DNA of 64,000 bases from Pseudoalteromonas sp. P1-25. GTDB lineage: Bacteria; Pseudomonadota; Gammaproteobacteria; Enterobacterales; Alteromonadaceae. The notes under the pieces were generated by a model. It did not search any database. It saw nothing but the letters and a program-made list of their open reading frames with translations, and was not told the origin of the DNA. Shown piece by piece: positions 32,132-41,905 of this stretch (positions are counted from its first letter, which is position 1; every line of letters begins with the position of its first letter). The translations under genes and the position numbers were made by a program. The stretch spans positions 62,001 through 126,000 of the forward strand of contig NZ_LKDW01000004.1 of NCBI RefSeq assembly GCF_001401805.1. Direction: 5' to 3'.

Positions 32132-33105
32132 GGAGAGTCGCCAAACCAGCGTTTAACACTTGCGCATAAGGTTGCTTGTTCTTGGTAGCCTAAAAGCATT
32201 GAAATAGTGCTGATAGAATAGTGTTTTTGTAATAAATAATGCGCCGCCAGCGCACGACGTGTGGTGTCTTTGAGCTTTACAAAACTGGTGTTATGTTTTG
32301 CCAATTCTCGGTGCAAAGTACGTGGGTGCATGTTAAGAGCCGCGGCGATAGTTTGATTTGAACACTGATAAATAGGCAGCATTGGCCTTATTAATGCACT
32401 TACTTGGGCAGGCAATGAATGGCTATGCGCACCGCGTTTAGCTAAAAAGCTTAACGCGGCATCGGTTTTATTGAGGCTACTGTGGCTAAGTTTAATTGAT
32501 AAATCGGCTTTGTTTATTACAATGCCCGCGCTATTACGATGCTCTATTACTTTACAGCCAAAATAGGTTTTGTATGCGTGTGTATTAGCAGGTAGCTTTT
32601 GCGGTAAAAATACAGTGCGGGGCTTGCACTGATTATTACTTAATTTCTTAATTATGCTCATGGCTAAGCCTAACGTCAGCTCTATCGCTTGGTTTATTTG
32701 TGGTAGTGGCTTTAAGTTAAATTCAAATGATAAAAATAAGGTATCGTCATTATCTAATGCGTGGGTTGTTAAACATAATGCTGGACTGTGTAAGTGTAAA
32801 TATTTTACAACCCAATCGAGGGCTTCTTTTAAGTCAGTGCCACTTTTAGCGGCTATGGCTATGTGGCCCCAAATATCAAAGTTTTGTTTATTTGCCAATT
32901 TAAGTCCAAAGCTTGGGCAGTTAAGTGTGTGGCTGCAGTATTCTAATAAGTTTGCGTAGCTGAGGTAGGGTAAATAGAGGTTTTCGAGGTTGTTAAAGTC
33001 GACATTGACCTTACATTTTTCCAGTATGCTTGCTGGCTCTGCTCCAAGCTCTTTAATTAACGAATCGATTGAATATAAAGAGGTGGCACGTATTGGGCTG
33101 CTCAT
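32089..33105 (-). CDS. AraC-family regulator with MITE-derived C-terminus
   Basis: A 338-residue protein with an N-terminal Arabinose_bd/OruR-type domain (SIDSLIKELGAEPASILEKCKV) and a C-terminal AraC DNA-binding domain (about residues 240-325: NQTIAAALNMHPRTLHRELAKH and ISTISMLLGYQEQATLCASVKRWFGDSPRA). The final 12 or so codons, after DSP, and the stop come from the MITE at 31864-32131. AraC proteins normally end a few residues to some tens of residues after this point, so the core is intact. It is divergent from the GMC oxidoreductase gene (about 100 bases apart), its likely target. Confidence 0.85.
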   Translation of the reverse strand: MSSPIRATSLYSIDSLIKELGAEPASILEKCKVNVDFNNLENLYLPYLSYANLLEYCSHTLNCPSFGLKLANKQNFDIWGHIAIAAKSGTDLKEALDWVVKYLHLHSPALCLTTHALDNDDTLFLSFEFNLKPLPQINQAIELTLGLAMSIIKKLSNNQCKPRTVFLPQKLPANTHAYKTYFGCKVIEHRNSAGIVINKADLSIKLSHSSLNKTDAALSFLAKRGAHSHSLPAQVSALIRPMLPIYQCSNQTIAAALNMHPRTLHRELAKHNTSFVKLKDTTRRALAAHYLLQKHYSISTISMLLGYQEQATLCASVKRWFGDSPRACRTLWIEIYSI

Positions 33106-33206
33106 ACACTGGTACTGTAAATTAAGGGGGTGTCTAAAAATATCAAGTTTTGTGGCATTAATCTATGCACTATAGTGTTTTGTGCAGTGTTAATTTAAAG
33201 GTGCCT

Positions 33207-34817
33207 ATGGTTAAGCAGACATTCGATTACATTATTATTGGCGCAGGCAGTGCAGGATGCGTGCTGGCTGCACGCCTATCAGAAGATCAGCATATAAGTG
33301 TATGTTTAATCGAGTCGGGCGGGAGCGATAAGAGTGCTTTAGTACAAATGCCCGCGGGTATTGCGGCCAGTGTGCCATATGGCATAAATAGTTGGCATTA
33401 TAATACGGTACCGCAAAAGGCGCTAAATAACCGATGTGGCTTTGTGCCACGGGGTAAAGTACTTGGTGGGTCTAGCTCTACTAATGCCATGGTGTATATA
33501 CGCGGTAATAAATACGATTACGATAATTGGGCAAAAAATGGTAACCCTGGATGGGACTATAACAGTTTATTACCGTACTTTATAAAAGCCGAAAATAATA
33601 AAACATTTAATAACGCGTTACATGGCACGCAAGGGCCATTGCATGTACAAGAGCTAACTGAGCCAAGTGCTGTAAATGACTGCTTTTTAAACGCCTGTGT
33701 TGAGCAGGGTATACAGCTAAACGAGGATATTAATGGCGCTGAACAACATGGAGCGCGGCTTTCGCAAGTTACGCAACATAATGGTGAGCGCTGTAGTGCT
33801 GCTAAGGCGTACTTAACACCAAACTTAAACAGGCCAAATCTTAGCGTGTATACCCACAGTCACGTTAACAAAATTATAATCAATAACAATATTGCTTGCG
33901 GGGTAGAGCTTCAACAAGGCGGTAAAACCACGACGTTGTTGGCAAAAAAAGAAGTGCTTTTAAGTGCTGGGGCGATTAACTCCCCTCAGTTGTTAATGCT
34001 ATCAGGCGTTGGGCCTAAAGCACATTTAGAGGCGCATAACATTGCGCTTAAGCATGCACTGGAAGGCGTTGGGGCTAACTTGCAAGATCACCTAACTGTG
34101 GTGCCTTTGTGTAAAACAAATACAGCAAAAGGCACCTTTGGGGTAAGCGTTAAAGGCGCTGCAAGTATTATTAAAGGATGTGCGCAGTGGTTTAATAAAC
34201 GTAGGGGAGTGTTAACCAGTAATTTTGCTGAGTCGCATGCGTTTATTAATGTGTGGGATAATTCGCCCGCGCCAGATATTCAACTTGAGTTTGTTATTGG
34301 GCTGGTGGACGATCATAGCCGCAAGCTTCACCGAGGTCATGGCTATAGTATTCACAGCAGTATTATGCGCCCCAAAAGCCGAGGGACAATAAGGCTTGCC
34401 AATAGCAATCCACGCAGTGCGCCACTTATCGACCCTAATTATTTAAGCCACCCAGATGATTTATCGCTTATGCTTGCGGGGCTTAAAAAAGCGTTACACA
34501 TTTTGCAAAGCAGTGCCTTTGATAAAATTCGGGGCAATATGGTTTACCCGCTTGATGTAAACAACGATGCCCAACTTATAGAGTTTATACGCCAAACGGC
34601 CGATACCGAATACCACCCTGTTGGCACTTGTAAAATGGGTAACGACAAAATGGCGGTAGTCAATAGTAAGCTACAAGTTCACGGTATACGCAGCCTAAGG
34701 GTTATTGACGCTTCGATTATGCCAACCATAGTAACAGGTAATACAAATGCGCCGGTTATCGCCATTGCTGAAAAGGCCGCTGATTTAATTAAATTGAGCT
34801 ATAAAACAGGGTTATAA
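33207..34817 (+). CDS. GMC-family flavin oxidoreductase (choline dehydrogenase-like)
   Basis: A 536-residue FAD-dependent alcohol dehydrogenase. The dinucleotide fold is FDYIIIGAGSAGCVLAARLSE. GMC signature segments are GKVLGGSSSTNAMVYIRGN and GAINSPQLLMLSGVG, and the active-site histidine lies in EYHPVGTCKMG. I start at ATG 33207 (AAAGG upstream) rather than 33165, because the additional residues are not typical. Members oxidise choline or other primary alcohols. Divergent control by the AraC regulator suggests substrate-induced expression. It overlaps the convergent methyltransferase gene by 6 bases. Confidence 0.9.
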   Translation: MVKQTFDYIIIGAGSAGCVLAARLSEDQHISVCLIESGGSDKSALVQMPAGIAASVPYGINSWHYNTVPQKALNNRCGFVPRGKVLGGSSSTNAMVYIRGNKYDYDNWAKNGNPGWDYNSLLPYFIKAENNKTFNNALHGTQGPLHVQELTEPSAVNDCFLNACVEQGIQLNEDINGAEQHGARLSQVTQHNGERCSAAKAYLTPNLNRPNLSVYTHSHVNKIIINNNIACGVELQQGGKTTTLLAKKEVLLSAGAINSPQLLMLSGVGPKAHLEAHNIALKHALEGVGANLQDHLTVVPLCKTNTAKGTFGVSVKGAASIIKGCAQWFNKRRGVLTSNFAESHAFINVWDNSPAPDIQLEFVIGLVDDHSRKLHRGHGYSIHSSIMRPKSRGTIRLANSNPRSAPLIDPNYLSHPDDLSLMLAGLKKALHILQSSAFDKIRGNMVYPLDVNNDAQLIEFIRQTADTEYHPVGTCKMGNDKMAVVNSKLQVHGIRSLRVIDASIMPTIVTGNTNAPVIAIAEKAADLIKLSYKTGL

Positions 34818-35636
34818 GGTGCGGTTGTAAAAGTCAGTAAGCCACGCCTGCCAGTCATCTTCTAGTTTAAGCATTTGTTGATGCTTTTTAGCGTTAAGGT
34901 GTTTGTTTTCATCTTCGGTGGCAATAAAAGGGCCTACCCGACAAAGCGAGCAATAATTTTCATCTAAGTACGCAGGTTTTTTAAGGTGAGTGCTTAGCTC
35001 GTTTATGTGTAGCGAGGTTGCTTTAGGCGTAAACACATACGTAATGCCGCTGGTGTCTTTTACGTGCTTATCACGGTCTACATTTCTTATTTTATAGCCA
35101 TCGAACTGGTTAATATCAAAAGACATTTGGCCCGCGTATTTAGCTTCAAGGCCAATACTTAAGCTGCCTTCAATATTCCACTCGCGGTAGGGCTTTACAT
35201 CTTTTGAGGTTATGTAGCATAGCATAGGGCCGCTTTTGTCGAGCGCATAATGGTTTGCATATTTAATAAATTGATGAAGCAGGGCACGATTAAGCACGTT
35301 CATACTGGTTTTTTGCGTGTTGCTTTCAAATGCTTCGCGCCCTACAAAGGCAGGAATAAGCGGAAACTGAAAAATAACCAGATCAAAGCTGTGTTGGTGG
35401 GCCGCTAATTCTTGCCAACATAAAGGGTCAGTTACATCAAAGCTATTAATAACTTTAACATTGCATTTTTTTAAACTACTGAGCGCATTATGTTGGTATT
35501 TTTGCTCTATTGTTTCGGCGCTATCATAAGTAGATGCGACTAACTTTGTCGGTTTTATATGGTTAACCACCGCATGTGAGAACGATAGATCGCCATCGCC
35601 TACGGTGAGAATTCGCCAATTAGGATTTAAATACAT
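34812..35636 (-). CDS. BMT5-like (DUF2431) methyltransferase with a C2H2 zinc finger
   Basis: A 274-residue protein. Residues 5-185 resemble the BMT5-like family of SAM-dependent rRNA uridine methyltransferases: RILTVGDGDLSFSHAVV is the nucleotide loop, and FDLVIFQFPLIPAFVGRE with its conserved FPL stretch follows. Residues 235-262 hold a U1-type finger, C-x2-C-x13-H-x5-H (CSLC, then HLNAKKH). BMT5 itself is a fungal 25S rRNA m3U methyltransferase; bacterial members are poorly described. RNA as substrate is an inference. It is 3 bases from the upstream small membrane-protein gene, so probably in the same operon. Confidence 0.72.
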   Translation of the reverse strand: MYLNPNWRILTVGDGDLSFSHAVVNHIKPTKLVASTYDSAETIEQKYQHNALSSLKKCNVKVINSFDVTDPLCWQELAAHQHSFDLVIFQFPLIPAFVGREAFESNTQKTSMNVLNRALLHQFIKYANHYALDKSGPMLCYITSKDVKPYREWNIEGSLSIGLEAKYAGQMSFDINQFDGYKIRNVDRDKHVKDTSGITYVFTPKATSLHINELSTHLKKPAYLDENYCSLCRVGPFIATEDENKHLNAKKHQQMLKLEDDWQAWLTDFYNRTL

Positions 35637-35639
35637 AAC

Positions 35640-36038
35640 TTAATTAGGTGTGTGAGAGTTTTGATCTGAACTTTGCGCATGTTGCGCTGTATTAGCACCC
35701 TGCAAACGATAAAACGCAAGGCGTGTTTTGAGCCCTTCAATGGCTATTTGTTTTAAAATTAAATTAAAGGTAATTAAAATAGCAAACACAATATGAACAG
35801 GGCCATGTGTAAAACCCGCTTCTGGGTTATAAAGCGTAAGCCCAAACAACATAAATAATACCACTAACAGTATTTCTATTAATTGATTTGAGTAAAAGCT
35901 GAGCCGGCCTTCATTTTTGTGATCTTTTTTAATGCTAATAGCGCAAAAAAACGGAATAACTTTAATTTTAAAAGCGGCGTTTTTTTCTACGTAGTTTTCG
36001 CCAAGCTCGTTAAGCTGCTGGCGTAATGTATCAATCAT
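35640..36038 (-). CDS. Small membrane protein of unknown function
   Basis: A 132-residue protein with two hydrophobic helices at about residues 50-70 and 78-97, preceded by a basic stretch and ending in a polar tail rich in Q, N and S. No family is recognised. The start has AAGGA upstream. It lies between the DUF3429-type gene and the methyltransferase gene, all on the minus strand, and may be co-transcribed with them. Confidence 0.7.
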   Translation of the reverse strand: MIDTLRQQLNELGENYVEKNAAFKIKVIPFFCAISIKKDHKNEGRLSFYSNQLIEILLVVLFMLFGLTLYNPEAGFTHGPVHIVFAILITFNLILKQIAIEGLKTRLAFYRLQGANTAQHAQSSDQNSHTPN

Positions 36039-36105
36039 GGTGCGTCCTTAAATAGCAGTGCGCGGATGTTACACTATTACGCCTAGTAGGTTAAGCAGCG
36101 CAAGG

Positions 36106-36525
36106 TTATTTTGGGTAAAGGCTCATACCAATGGTGAGTATGTGGCACACAAATACCACAGAAGTAAGAATAAAGCGCATTTTTTGATAATCACGATGGT
36201 AGGTTTGCCATTGTGGTGTGGCTTTCTCAAAGATAAGCACTAACCAAAAACTTGCCCCTAACCAGGCAAGCGCCCACACCAGCGGAATAAACGATAAAAA
36301 TGGTATGGGTATAACGGGCAAAACCGCTTTAATTGCATCGCCGTAACTTTGCAATCCAGCGCGCCATAAATTGCCCGCCATAAATGCCAATATGGCAATG
36401 CTATAAAAAGTAAAAAACTCAAGATTAATACTGTTGCTACCAAACATAAGCGGCCACGCTACACAGCCTAAAAAGGGCAGTAACCCCAAATAGCCAAGTT
36501 GAATATGATTAACAAATTTTTCCAT
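36106..36525 (-). CDS. DUF3429-type membrane protein
   Basis: A 139-residue integral membrane protein with four to five hydrophobic helices. The pattern LGYLGLLPFLGCV and YSIAILAFMAGNLWRAGL matches my recollection of DUF3429 proteins in marine gammaproteobacteria. Function is unknown. The next gene downstream on the same strand starts 68 bases later. Confidence 0.7.
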   Translation of the reverse strand: MEKFVNHIQLGYLGLLPFLGCVAWPLMFGSNSINLEFFTFYSIAILAFMAGNLWRAGLQSYGDAIKAVLPVIPIPFLSFIPLVWALAWLGASFWLVLIFEKATPQWQTYHRDYQKMRFILTSVVFVCHILTIGMSLYPK

Positions 36526-36622
36526 TACAGCATGCCTTATGTTTGTATGTTTTAAGCTCCGCTATTGTAGCAGTATTCTTATCACTTATAGCTAACTAAT
36601 CACTTACGAATAGTACAGCCAG

Positions 36623-36658
36623 ATAGTTCAATCCTAAAAATCGATTGTTTTAATCTAA
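36623..36658 (+). promoter_or_regulatory. Candidate OxyR-binding site upstream of ahpC
   Basis: Two ATAG/CTAT-like pairs are visible: ATAG (36623) with CTAA (36634), and ATTG (36644) with CTAA (36655). Each pair has the 11-base periodicity of OxyR half sites, but the offset between pairs is 21 instead of 22. It sits about 125 bases upstream of the ahpC start. Assignment rests on the motif and on known OxyR control of ahpCF. Confidence 0.35.
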
Positions 36659-36781
36659 ACAATCAATTTTATTTAATTTATCAATGGGCTTATTGTATTA
36701 ATCAAGCCAGCAGAGCTAGCCGATAAATTTAGCTTTGCTTGGTAACTTAAATTAATACATTAAATATAAATGAGGAATACT

Positions 36782-37351
36782 ATGAGCACTTCATTGATCA
36801 ACACAAAAATTCAACCTTTCAACGCAACTGCATACCACAATGGTGACTTTGTAGAAGTGTCTGAAAAAGACGTACTAGGTAAGTGGTCAATCTTCTTCTT
36901 TTACCCTGCAGATTTCACATTCGTATGTCCTACTGAACTTGGCGATGTTGCTGATTACTACGAGCAACTACAAGAAATGGGCGTAGAAGTTTACTCAGTA
37001 TCAACTGATACTCACTTTACGCACAAAGCATGGCATGACACGTCAGACACCATTGGTAAAATTAAATTCCCAATGATTGGCGACCCAACTGGCCGTATTA
37101 CTCGCAGCTTCGGCGTTATGATTGAAGAAGACGGCCTTGCACTTCGTGGTACGTTTGTAATGAACCCTGAGGGCGAAATCAAAGTAATCGAAACGCATGA
37201 CCTAGGCATTGGCCGTAGCGCTAAAGAGTTAGTACGTAAAGTACAAGCTGCACAATACATTGCAACGCATGACGGTGAAGTTTGCCCTGCATCTTGGCAG
37301 CCAGGTGAAGACACACTTGCTCCTTCACTAGACCTAGTTGGTAAAATCTAA
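36782..37351 (+). CDS. ahpC: Alkyl hydroperoxide reductase peroxiredoxin subunit
   Basis: A 189-residue typical 2-Cys peroxiredoxin. The peroxidatic cysteine is in DFTFVCPTELGD and the resolving cysteine in EVCPASWQPGED near the C-terminus. AhpC reduces H2O2 and organic peroxides in the cytoplasm and is recycled by AhpF, encoded 157 bases downstream. I use the ATG at 36782, 5 bases after GAGGAA; an in-frame ATG at 36770 overlaps that ribosome binding site. High codon regularity fits a strongly expressed gene. Confidence 0.96.
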   Translation: MSTSLINTKIQPFNATAYHNGDFVEVSEKDVLGKWSIFFFYPADFTFVCPTELGDVADYYEQLQEMGVEVYSVSTDTHFTHKAWHDTSDTIGKIKFPMIGDPTGRITRSFGVMIEEDGLALRGTFVMNPEGEIKVIETHDLGIGRSAKELVRKVQAAQYIATHDGEVCPASWQPGEDTLAPSLDLVGKI

Positions 37352-37374
37352 ATACAGGTTTACCCACTTTTATA

Positions 37375-37391
37375 GGGGCAGGCAACTGCCC
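37375..37391 (+). terminator. Hairpin between ahpC and ahpF
   Basis: GGGGCAG (37375-37381), loop GCAA, CTGCCC (37386-37391), followed by only two T residues. A second short stem CCAACA/TGTTGG follows. It may act as an attenuator or RNA-stability element that lowers ahpF relative to ahpC. Confidence 0.5.
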
Positions 37392-37507
37392 TTAAACCAA
37401 CATCATTTCGTTTGTTGGTGCCTCCTATTTCAACTCGGACTCATTAGCACATGCATTAGTTGGCATGGGAGGCTTGCTGTTTAAATTTTCCTAAAAAGGG
37501 TTAAGCC

Positions 37508-39091
37508 ATGTTAGATAACAACATTAAAAATCAATTAAAAAGCCATTTTGAATCGCTTACTCAACCTGTTGAGCTGCTTATTGCCTTGGATGACAGCAAA
37601 AAATCAGCAGAAGTAGAAAGCTTAGCAAACGATTTAGCTTCGCTAAGTGACAAGTTCACGGTAGTTAACAACCCAGACTCGAGCGCACGTCGCCCATCTA
37701 TGGTTGTGCATTCACCTGAAAAAAACACCCACATTACGTTTGCTGGCGTACCTATGGGCCACGAATTTACAAGTTTAGTGTTAGCGCTTTTACACACTGG
37801 CGGTCACGCAAGTAAAGCCAAAAGCGAAGACATTGAACAAATACAATCACTCGAACAAGAACTTAATTTTGAAGTATACATAAGCTTAAGTTGCCAAACG
37901 TGCCCGCAAGTAGTGCAAGCGCTAAATACAATGGCCGCAACAAACAGCAAAATTAAAGCGACAATGATTGACGGCGCACTATTTCAAGATGAAGTGGAAG
38001 AGCGCAATATATTAGCAGTACCCGCTGTGTACTTAAATGGCGAACCATTTAGCCAAGGTGCATTAAGCTTGACCGACATTTTAAATAAAGTAGACACGAA
38101 GGGCGCAGCTAAGCAAGCTGCAGCACTAAGTGAAAAAGATGAGTTTGATGTACTTGTCGTAGGTGGTGGCCCTGCGGGTGCCTCAGCCGCTATTTATTCT
38201 GCTCGTAAAGGTTTAAACACCGGTATTGTAGCCGATAGATTTGGTGGTCAAGTTGCCGATACGTTGGCTATCGAAAACTTTATTTCGGTTAAAGCCACTG
38301 AGGGTCCAAAGCTTGTTGCTCAGCTAGAAGAGCATGTTAAGGAATATGATGTAGATGTAATGCATAACCAACGCGCAGCAGGGCTTGGTCGCGGTACTAA
38401 TGGTTATGAAATTACCCTTGAAAACGGTGCGACTTTAAAAGCTAAATCGTTAGTACTTGCCACCGGTGCACGCTGGCGTGAAATGAATGTACCTGGCGAG
38501 CAAGAATACCGCGGCCACGGTGTCGCTTACTGCCCGCATTGTGACGGCCCTTTATTTAAAGGTAAGCCAGTTGCCGTTATAGGTGGTGGTAACTCAGGTA
38601 TTGAAGCGGCAATCGACTTAGCCAACATTGTAGAGCATGTAACTGTACTCGAGTTTGCTGATACGCTGCGCGCTGATGAAGTACTCGTTCGCAAAGCGAA
38701 TAGCTTAAGTAACATTACTATTATTAAAAATGCACAAACCACTGAAGTGGTAGGCGATGGTAAAAAAGTAACCGGACTTAATTACACTGACCGTGTAACA
38801 GGCGAGGAAAAATCATTAGCACTTGCAGGTATTTTTGTACAAATAGGTTTGATCCCTAATACCGAATGGTTAAAAGAGAGCGACCTTACACTAAGCAAAT
38901 TTGGTGAGATAGAAATTGATGCTAAAGGCGCAACCTCGTTACCGGGCGTTTATGGTGCGGGTGATGCGACAAATACGCCATTTAAACAAATCATTATTGC
39001 AATGGGTAGTGGTGCAACAGCAAGCTTAGGCGCGTTTGATTACTTAATTCGCCACAGCGAGCAAAGTAATCAAGACCAAAATGCAGCTTAA
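37508..39091 (+). CDS. ahpF: Alkyl hydroperoxide reductase flavoprotein subunit
   Basis: A 527-residue AhpF. The N-terminal domain contains two thioredoxin-like folds with active-site SCQTCPQVV. The FAD site is [16 protein letters not shown], the NADH site [17 protein letters not shown], and the second redox pair CPHCDGPLF. It transfers electrons from NADH to AhpC. Length and order match the enterobacterial protein (521 residues). It is in an operon with ahpC and closes with a strong terminator. Confidence 0.96.
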   Translation: MLDNNIKNQLKSHFESLTQPVELLIALDDSKKSAEVESLANDLASLSDKFTVVNNPDSSARRPSMVVHSPEKNTHITFAGVPMGHEFTSLVLALLHTGGHASKAKSEDIEQIQSLEQELNFEVYISLSCQTCPQVVQALNTMAATNSKIKATMIDGALFQDEVEERNILAVPAVYLNGEPFSQGALSLTDILNKVDTKGAAKQAAALSEKDEFDVLVVGGGPAGASAAIYSARKGLNTGIVADRFGGQVADTLAIENFISVKATEGPKLVAQLEEHVKEYDVDVMHNQRAAGLGRGTNGYEITLENGATLKAKSLVLATGARWREMNVPGEQEYRGHGVAYCPHCDGPLFKGKPVAVIGGGNSGIEAAIDLANIVEHVTVLEFADTLRADEVLVRKANSLSNITIIKNAQTTEVVGDGKKVTGLNYTDRVTGEEKSLALAGIFVQIGLIPNTEWLKESDLTLSKFGEIEIDAKGATSLPGVYGAGDATNTPFKQIIIAMGSGATASLGAFDYLIRHSEQSNQDQNAA

Positions 39092-39151
39092 TAGGCAAAT
39101 CGTCTCTTGATGTAACAGCAAAAGGTACACCCAAATGCTGTTTGTTAACCC

Positions 39152-39180
39152 AAGCCGCCCTCTCCAAAGGCGGCTTTTTT
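39152..39180 (+). terminator. Rho-independent terminator of ahpCF
   Basis: AAGCCGCC (39152-39159), 9-base loop, GGCGGCTT (39169-39176), followed by TTTT. Confidence 0.9.
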
Positions 39181-39202
39181 AATGTTTATAACAATATCTC
39201 TA

Positions 39203-39454
39203 TTAATCACAGCCACCAGAATCCCCACCGCAATCATTATTAGAGTGTGAGTTATTACTAGCATAAATTGAAGAGTCAGTGCTTGTATAAGTTGAACGGC
39301 CTTGTGATGCCTTACCACTGATAAACGTAACTAATAGCAATACGCTTGATACAATAACAACGGTTATTGATGAACCCCATTGCCCTGTAGAAATGCCTTT
39401 AAATATGGCTAACAGCAGTACAGTAAAAAGTAATGTTCTTATTATATTTCTCAT
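39203..39454 (-). CDS. Small two-helix membrane protein with Gly/Cys tail
   Basis: An 83-residue protein with two hydrophobic helices (about residues 7-22 and 28-46) followed by a Ser/Thr/Asn-rich tail ending CGGDSGGCD. The tail resembles small proteins whose C-terminus carries clustered Gly/Cys residues. No function is known to me. AAGGA precedes the ATG. The gene starts 17 bases after the stop of the hybrid kinase gene and may share its transcript. Confidence 0.7.
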   Translation of the reverse strand: MRNIIRTLLFTVLLLAIFKGISTGQWGSSITVVIVSSVLLLVTFISGKASQGRSTYTSTDSSIYASNNSHSNNDCGGDSGGCD

Positions 39455-39471
39455 AGTATGTCCTTACTAAA

Positions 39472-41499
39472 TTAAAGCGAGTTAACGTTAGTTGTATGCT
39501 CGAGCGCATTGGCAAGCGCTTTTTCAATCTGCGGCAGCTTAAACGGTTTAGAGACAAACATATCCATGCCCGCTTGTTGGCAAGCTAACTTGTCTTGCGA
39601 GGAGGTGTTGGCTGTAAGGGCTACAATGTAGGTGCTTTCTTTAGGGCAAATACGCTGCGTTCTTAGTGTTCTGGTCGCTTCAAAGCCATCCAAAATCGGC
39701 ATAATGCAATCCATAAAAATAAGGTCGTAATGCTTTTGCTTGCACTTAAAAATAGCGTCTTGACCATCAATGGCGCAGTCGGCTTTTACGTTTAACTTAT
39801 CAAGAGAGGCATCAAGCACACGGCGGTTTATATCGTTGTCATCTACAATAAGCACACTGAGCGAGTGGTTGTTTAGCTCAATTTTTGATTGAATATCATC
39901 TATTATTTGTTCTTTACCAAGCTCTAGCGGAATATTAATACTGAACGTAGAGCCTTTTGTTAGCTCGCTCGTCACAGTGATTGTGCCGCCCATGTATTCT
40001 ACAAGTTCTTTTATAATTGCTAGGCCAAGACCAGTGCCCCCTTTATTGTTTTTAGCATCAACCTCTTGTGTAAATGGCGAAAATAAAGACTCTAAAAAAG
40101 CGGGGGTCATTCCGCGGCCAGTATCAGAAACTGTGATACCAAGAGATAACGCATCGTTATTATTTATGAGCTGGGTGTTGAGTTTTACTTGGCCTTGCTC
40201 GGTAAACTTTAATGCGTTACTTAATAAGTTAGAGGTAATTTGGCTAAGGCGGGTACTGTCGCAAAAAGCCCAGCAGCTATCATCAATCGTATTTTCTATG
40301 ATTAACTCAACACTGGTTTCTTTAAACAAGGGGGTATATAAAGAGGCTAAGTCACTAAATATGGTTTTTAGCAGTACATCGGTTGGCTCTAGCTTTAACT
40401 CACCATGATTAATTTTAGAAAAATCGAGTACTTCATTAATTATGTTAAGTAAAATGTCAGCGCTGCGTAGCGCTATTTTTATTTTTTCGTCTCGTTTTTC
40501 AGTGTTTTTTTCATCTATTAGGGTGGTGAGCATGCCTGTTATGCCATTTAGAGGGGTGCGTAACTCATGGCTAATTTTAGCAAATAGCATACTTCTATCT
40601 TCTAACATATGCTCTGCTTCGGCTTTTTTCTTTTTAAGTTCTTCTCTAAGTAATATAGATTCGGTTATGTCCTGAAATGTACCAAATAGCCTTATGCAAT
40701 TGCCTTCATGAAATTCGGCTTCTCCAAAGGTCGAGATCCAAATTTCTTGGTTTTGTGCAGTAATAACCTCAAGCTCTAAATTCCACTTTTCTCCTTTGTT
40801 AATGGCATTTTCAACTGCTTGATTTATCGCATCTTTGCTTGAGCCGTCTTTGTAAAACTCAATTGCATTATCCATGATTGGCTGATAGTCATCGGCAACC
40901 TGATGTATACGTTTAGTTTGCTTACTCCAATACACTTTATTTTCGATTAAATCGACTTCCCAAGTGCCAATGTTAGCGATGTTTTCAAGCTTAGATAGGG
41001 TGTAGCTATTTTTTAAAAGCTGCTCTTTGGTGTCTATTTTTGCAAATTCAGAGCCTAGCCACTGTGCAAATAGCTCTATGTAATCGTACGCTTCGTCGCT
41101 AAATGCAGTTGACTCGTTAGGGGATGAAAAGTTAACGGTGCCAAATGTTTCATCAGCTATTTTTATGGGTGCACCAATGTAAGATTCAAGTTGAAAGTTT
41201 ATGTAACAAGGGTGGTTTGCAATCGTACTTTGTGAGGCTTTATGAAACGAAAGCGCTGAGCCTGCAGATAAAGTATGAACACAATAGGTGCCGTCTAACT
41301 CAAATTGTGTACCAGTAACTAAACTGTTATCGGGTGTTATGGCGTGGAGTACTGTGTAGGTATTGGCTTCAATTTTACTAATTATTGCTATATCAAGGCT
41401 AAACACTTCTAGACCAAACGCAAGTAGACTTTTTATTTTGGAGTCAAAATCTAGTGTTTGGTTTGAGACTATATCGTGAAAACGCCTTAAAAAATTCAC
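39472..41499 (-). CDS. Cytoplasmic hybrid sensor histidine kinase (GAF-PAS-HisKA-HATPase-REC)
   Basis: A 675-residue kinase with no transmembrane segment. Order: GAF domain (about 10-155), PAS (165-285), coiled coil (283-305), HisKA with H311 in FAKISHELRTPLNGI, HATPase with NALKFTEQG and GTGLGLAIIKELVEYMGG, and a receiver domain with D597 in LIFMDCIMPILDGFE. Starts at GTG 41499 behind GAAGG. The GAF domain has the C-x-H type sequence DGTYCVHTL. The partner phosphotransfer protein or output is not in the window. Confidence 0.92.
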   Translation of the reverse strand: MNFLRRFHDIVSNQTLDFDSKIKSLLAFGLEVFSLDIAIISKIEANTYTVLHAITPDNSLVTGTQFELDGTYCVHTLSAGSALSFHKASQSTIANHPCYINFQLESYIGAPIKIADETFGTVNFSSPNESTAFSDEAYDYIELFAQWLGSEFAKIDTKEQLLKNSYTLSKLENIANIGTWEVDLIENKVYWSKQTKRIHQVADDYQPIMDNAIEFYKDGSSKDAINQAVENAINKGEKWNLELEVITAQNQEIWISTFGEAEFHEGNCIRLFGTFQDITESILLREELKKKKAEAEHMLEDRSMLFAKISHELRTPLNGITGMLTTLIDEKNTEKRDEKIKIALRSADILLNIINEVLDFSKINHGELKLEPTDVLLKTIFSDLASLYTPLFKETSVELIIENTIDDSCWAFCDSTRLSQITSNLLSNALKFTEQGQVKLNTQLINNNDALSLGITVSDTGRGMTPAFLESLFSPFTQEVDAKNNKGGTGLGLAIIKELVEYMGGTITVTSELTKGSTFSINIPLELGKEQIIDDIQSKIELNNHSLSVLIVDDNDINRRVLDASLDKLNVKADCAIDGQDAIFKCKQKHYDLIFMDCIMPILDGFEATRTLRTQRICPKESTYIVALTANTSSQDKLACQQAGMDMFVSKPFKLPQIEKALANALEHTTNVNSL

Positions 41500-41683
41500 T
41501 GCAATTACCTTCGTTTTATTTTTATATCGCTATGCGTATCGGCAGATAGGCATAATTGTTTAGCCAGTTTGTTACAGTTTATACTAATAGAGACAAACCG
41601 TTGAAAAATTTATGAAGTAAAGACGGTTATGAAATTAATACACGCGCTTAATGGATGTATGTCATTAGTAAAATTTACCTTAC

Positions 41684-41905
41684 TTAATATGTTGAATTAG
41701 GCGTGTATTCTGGGTTTATGTCGCCCCCGACTTCCTCCGGATCAACATCGTTAATAAGTAGTACTTCGCGCACAGCTTCAATATGGTCAAGCACCGTTTG
41801 ATAGCGCTCTCCATATTCGTATTTTGTTACTTCAATCGCTTGTGGCATGTAAGTGAATGCAATTTTTAGCGCGTGTAACGCTTCTGGATTAATTTTATCG
41901 CTCAT
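41684..41905 (-). CDS. Small acidic hypothetical protein
   Basis: A 73-residue acidic protein (LKIAFTYMPQAIEVTKYEYGE, DHIEAVREVLLINDVDPEEVGG), probably helical and cytoplasmic. GAGAG precedes the ATG. It looks like a conserved protein of Alteromonadales but I cannot name a family. Monocistronic. Confidence 0.7.
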   Translation of the reverse strand: MSDKINPEALHALKIAFTYMPQAIEVTKYEYGERYQTVLDHIEAVREVLLINDVDPEEVGGDINPEYTPNSTY

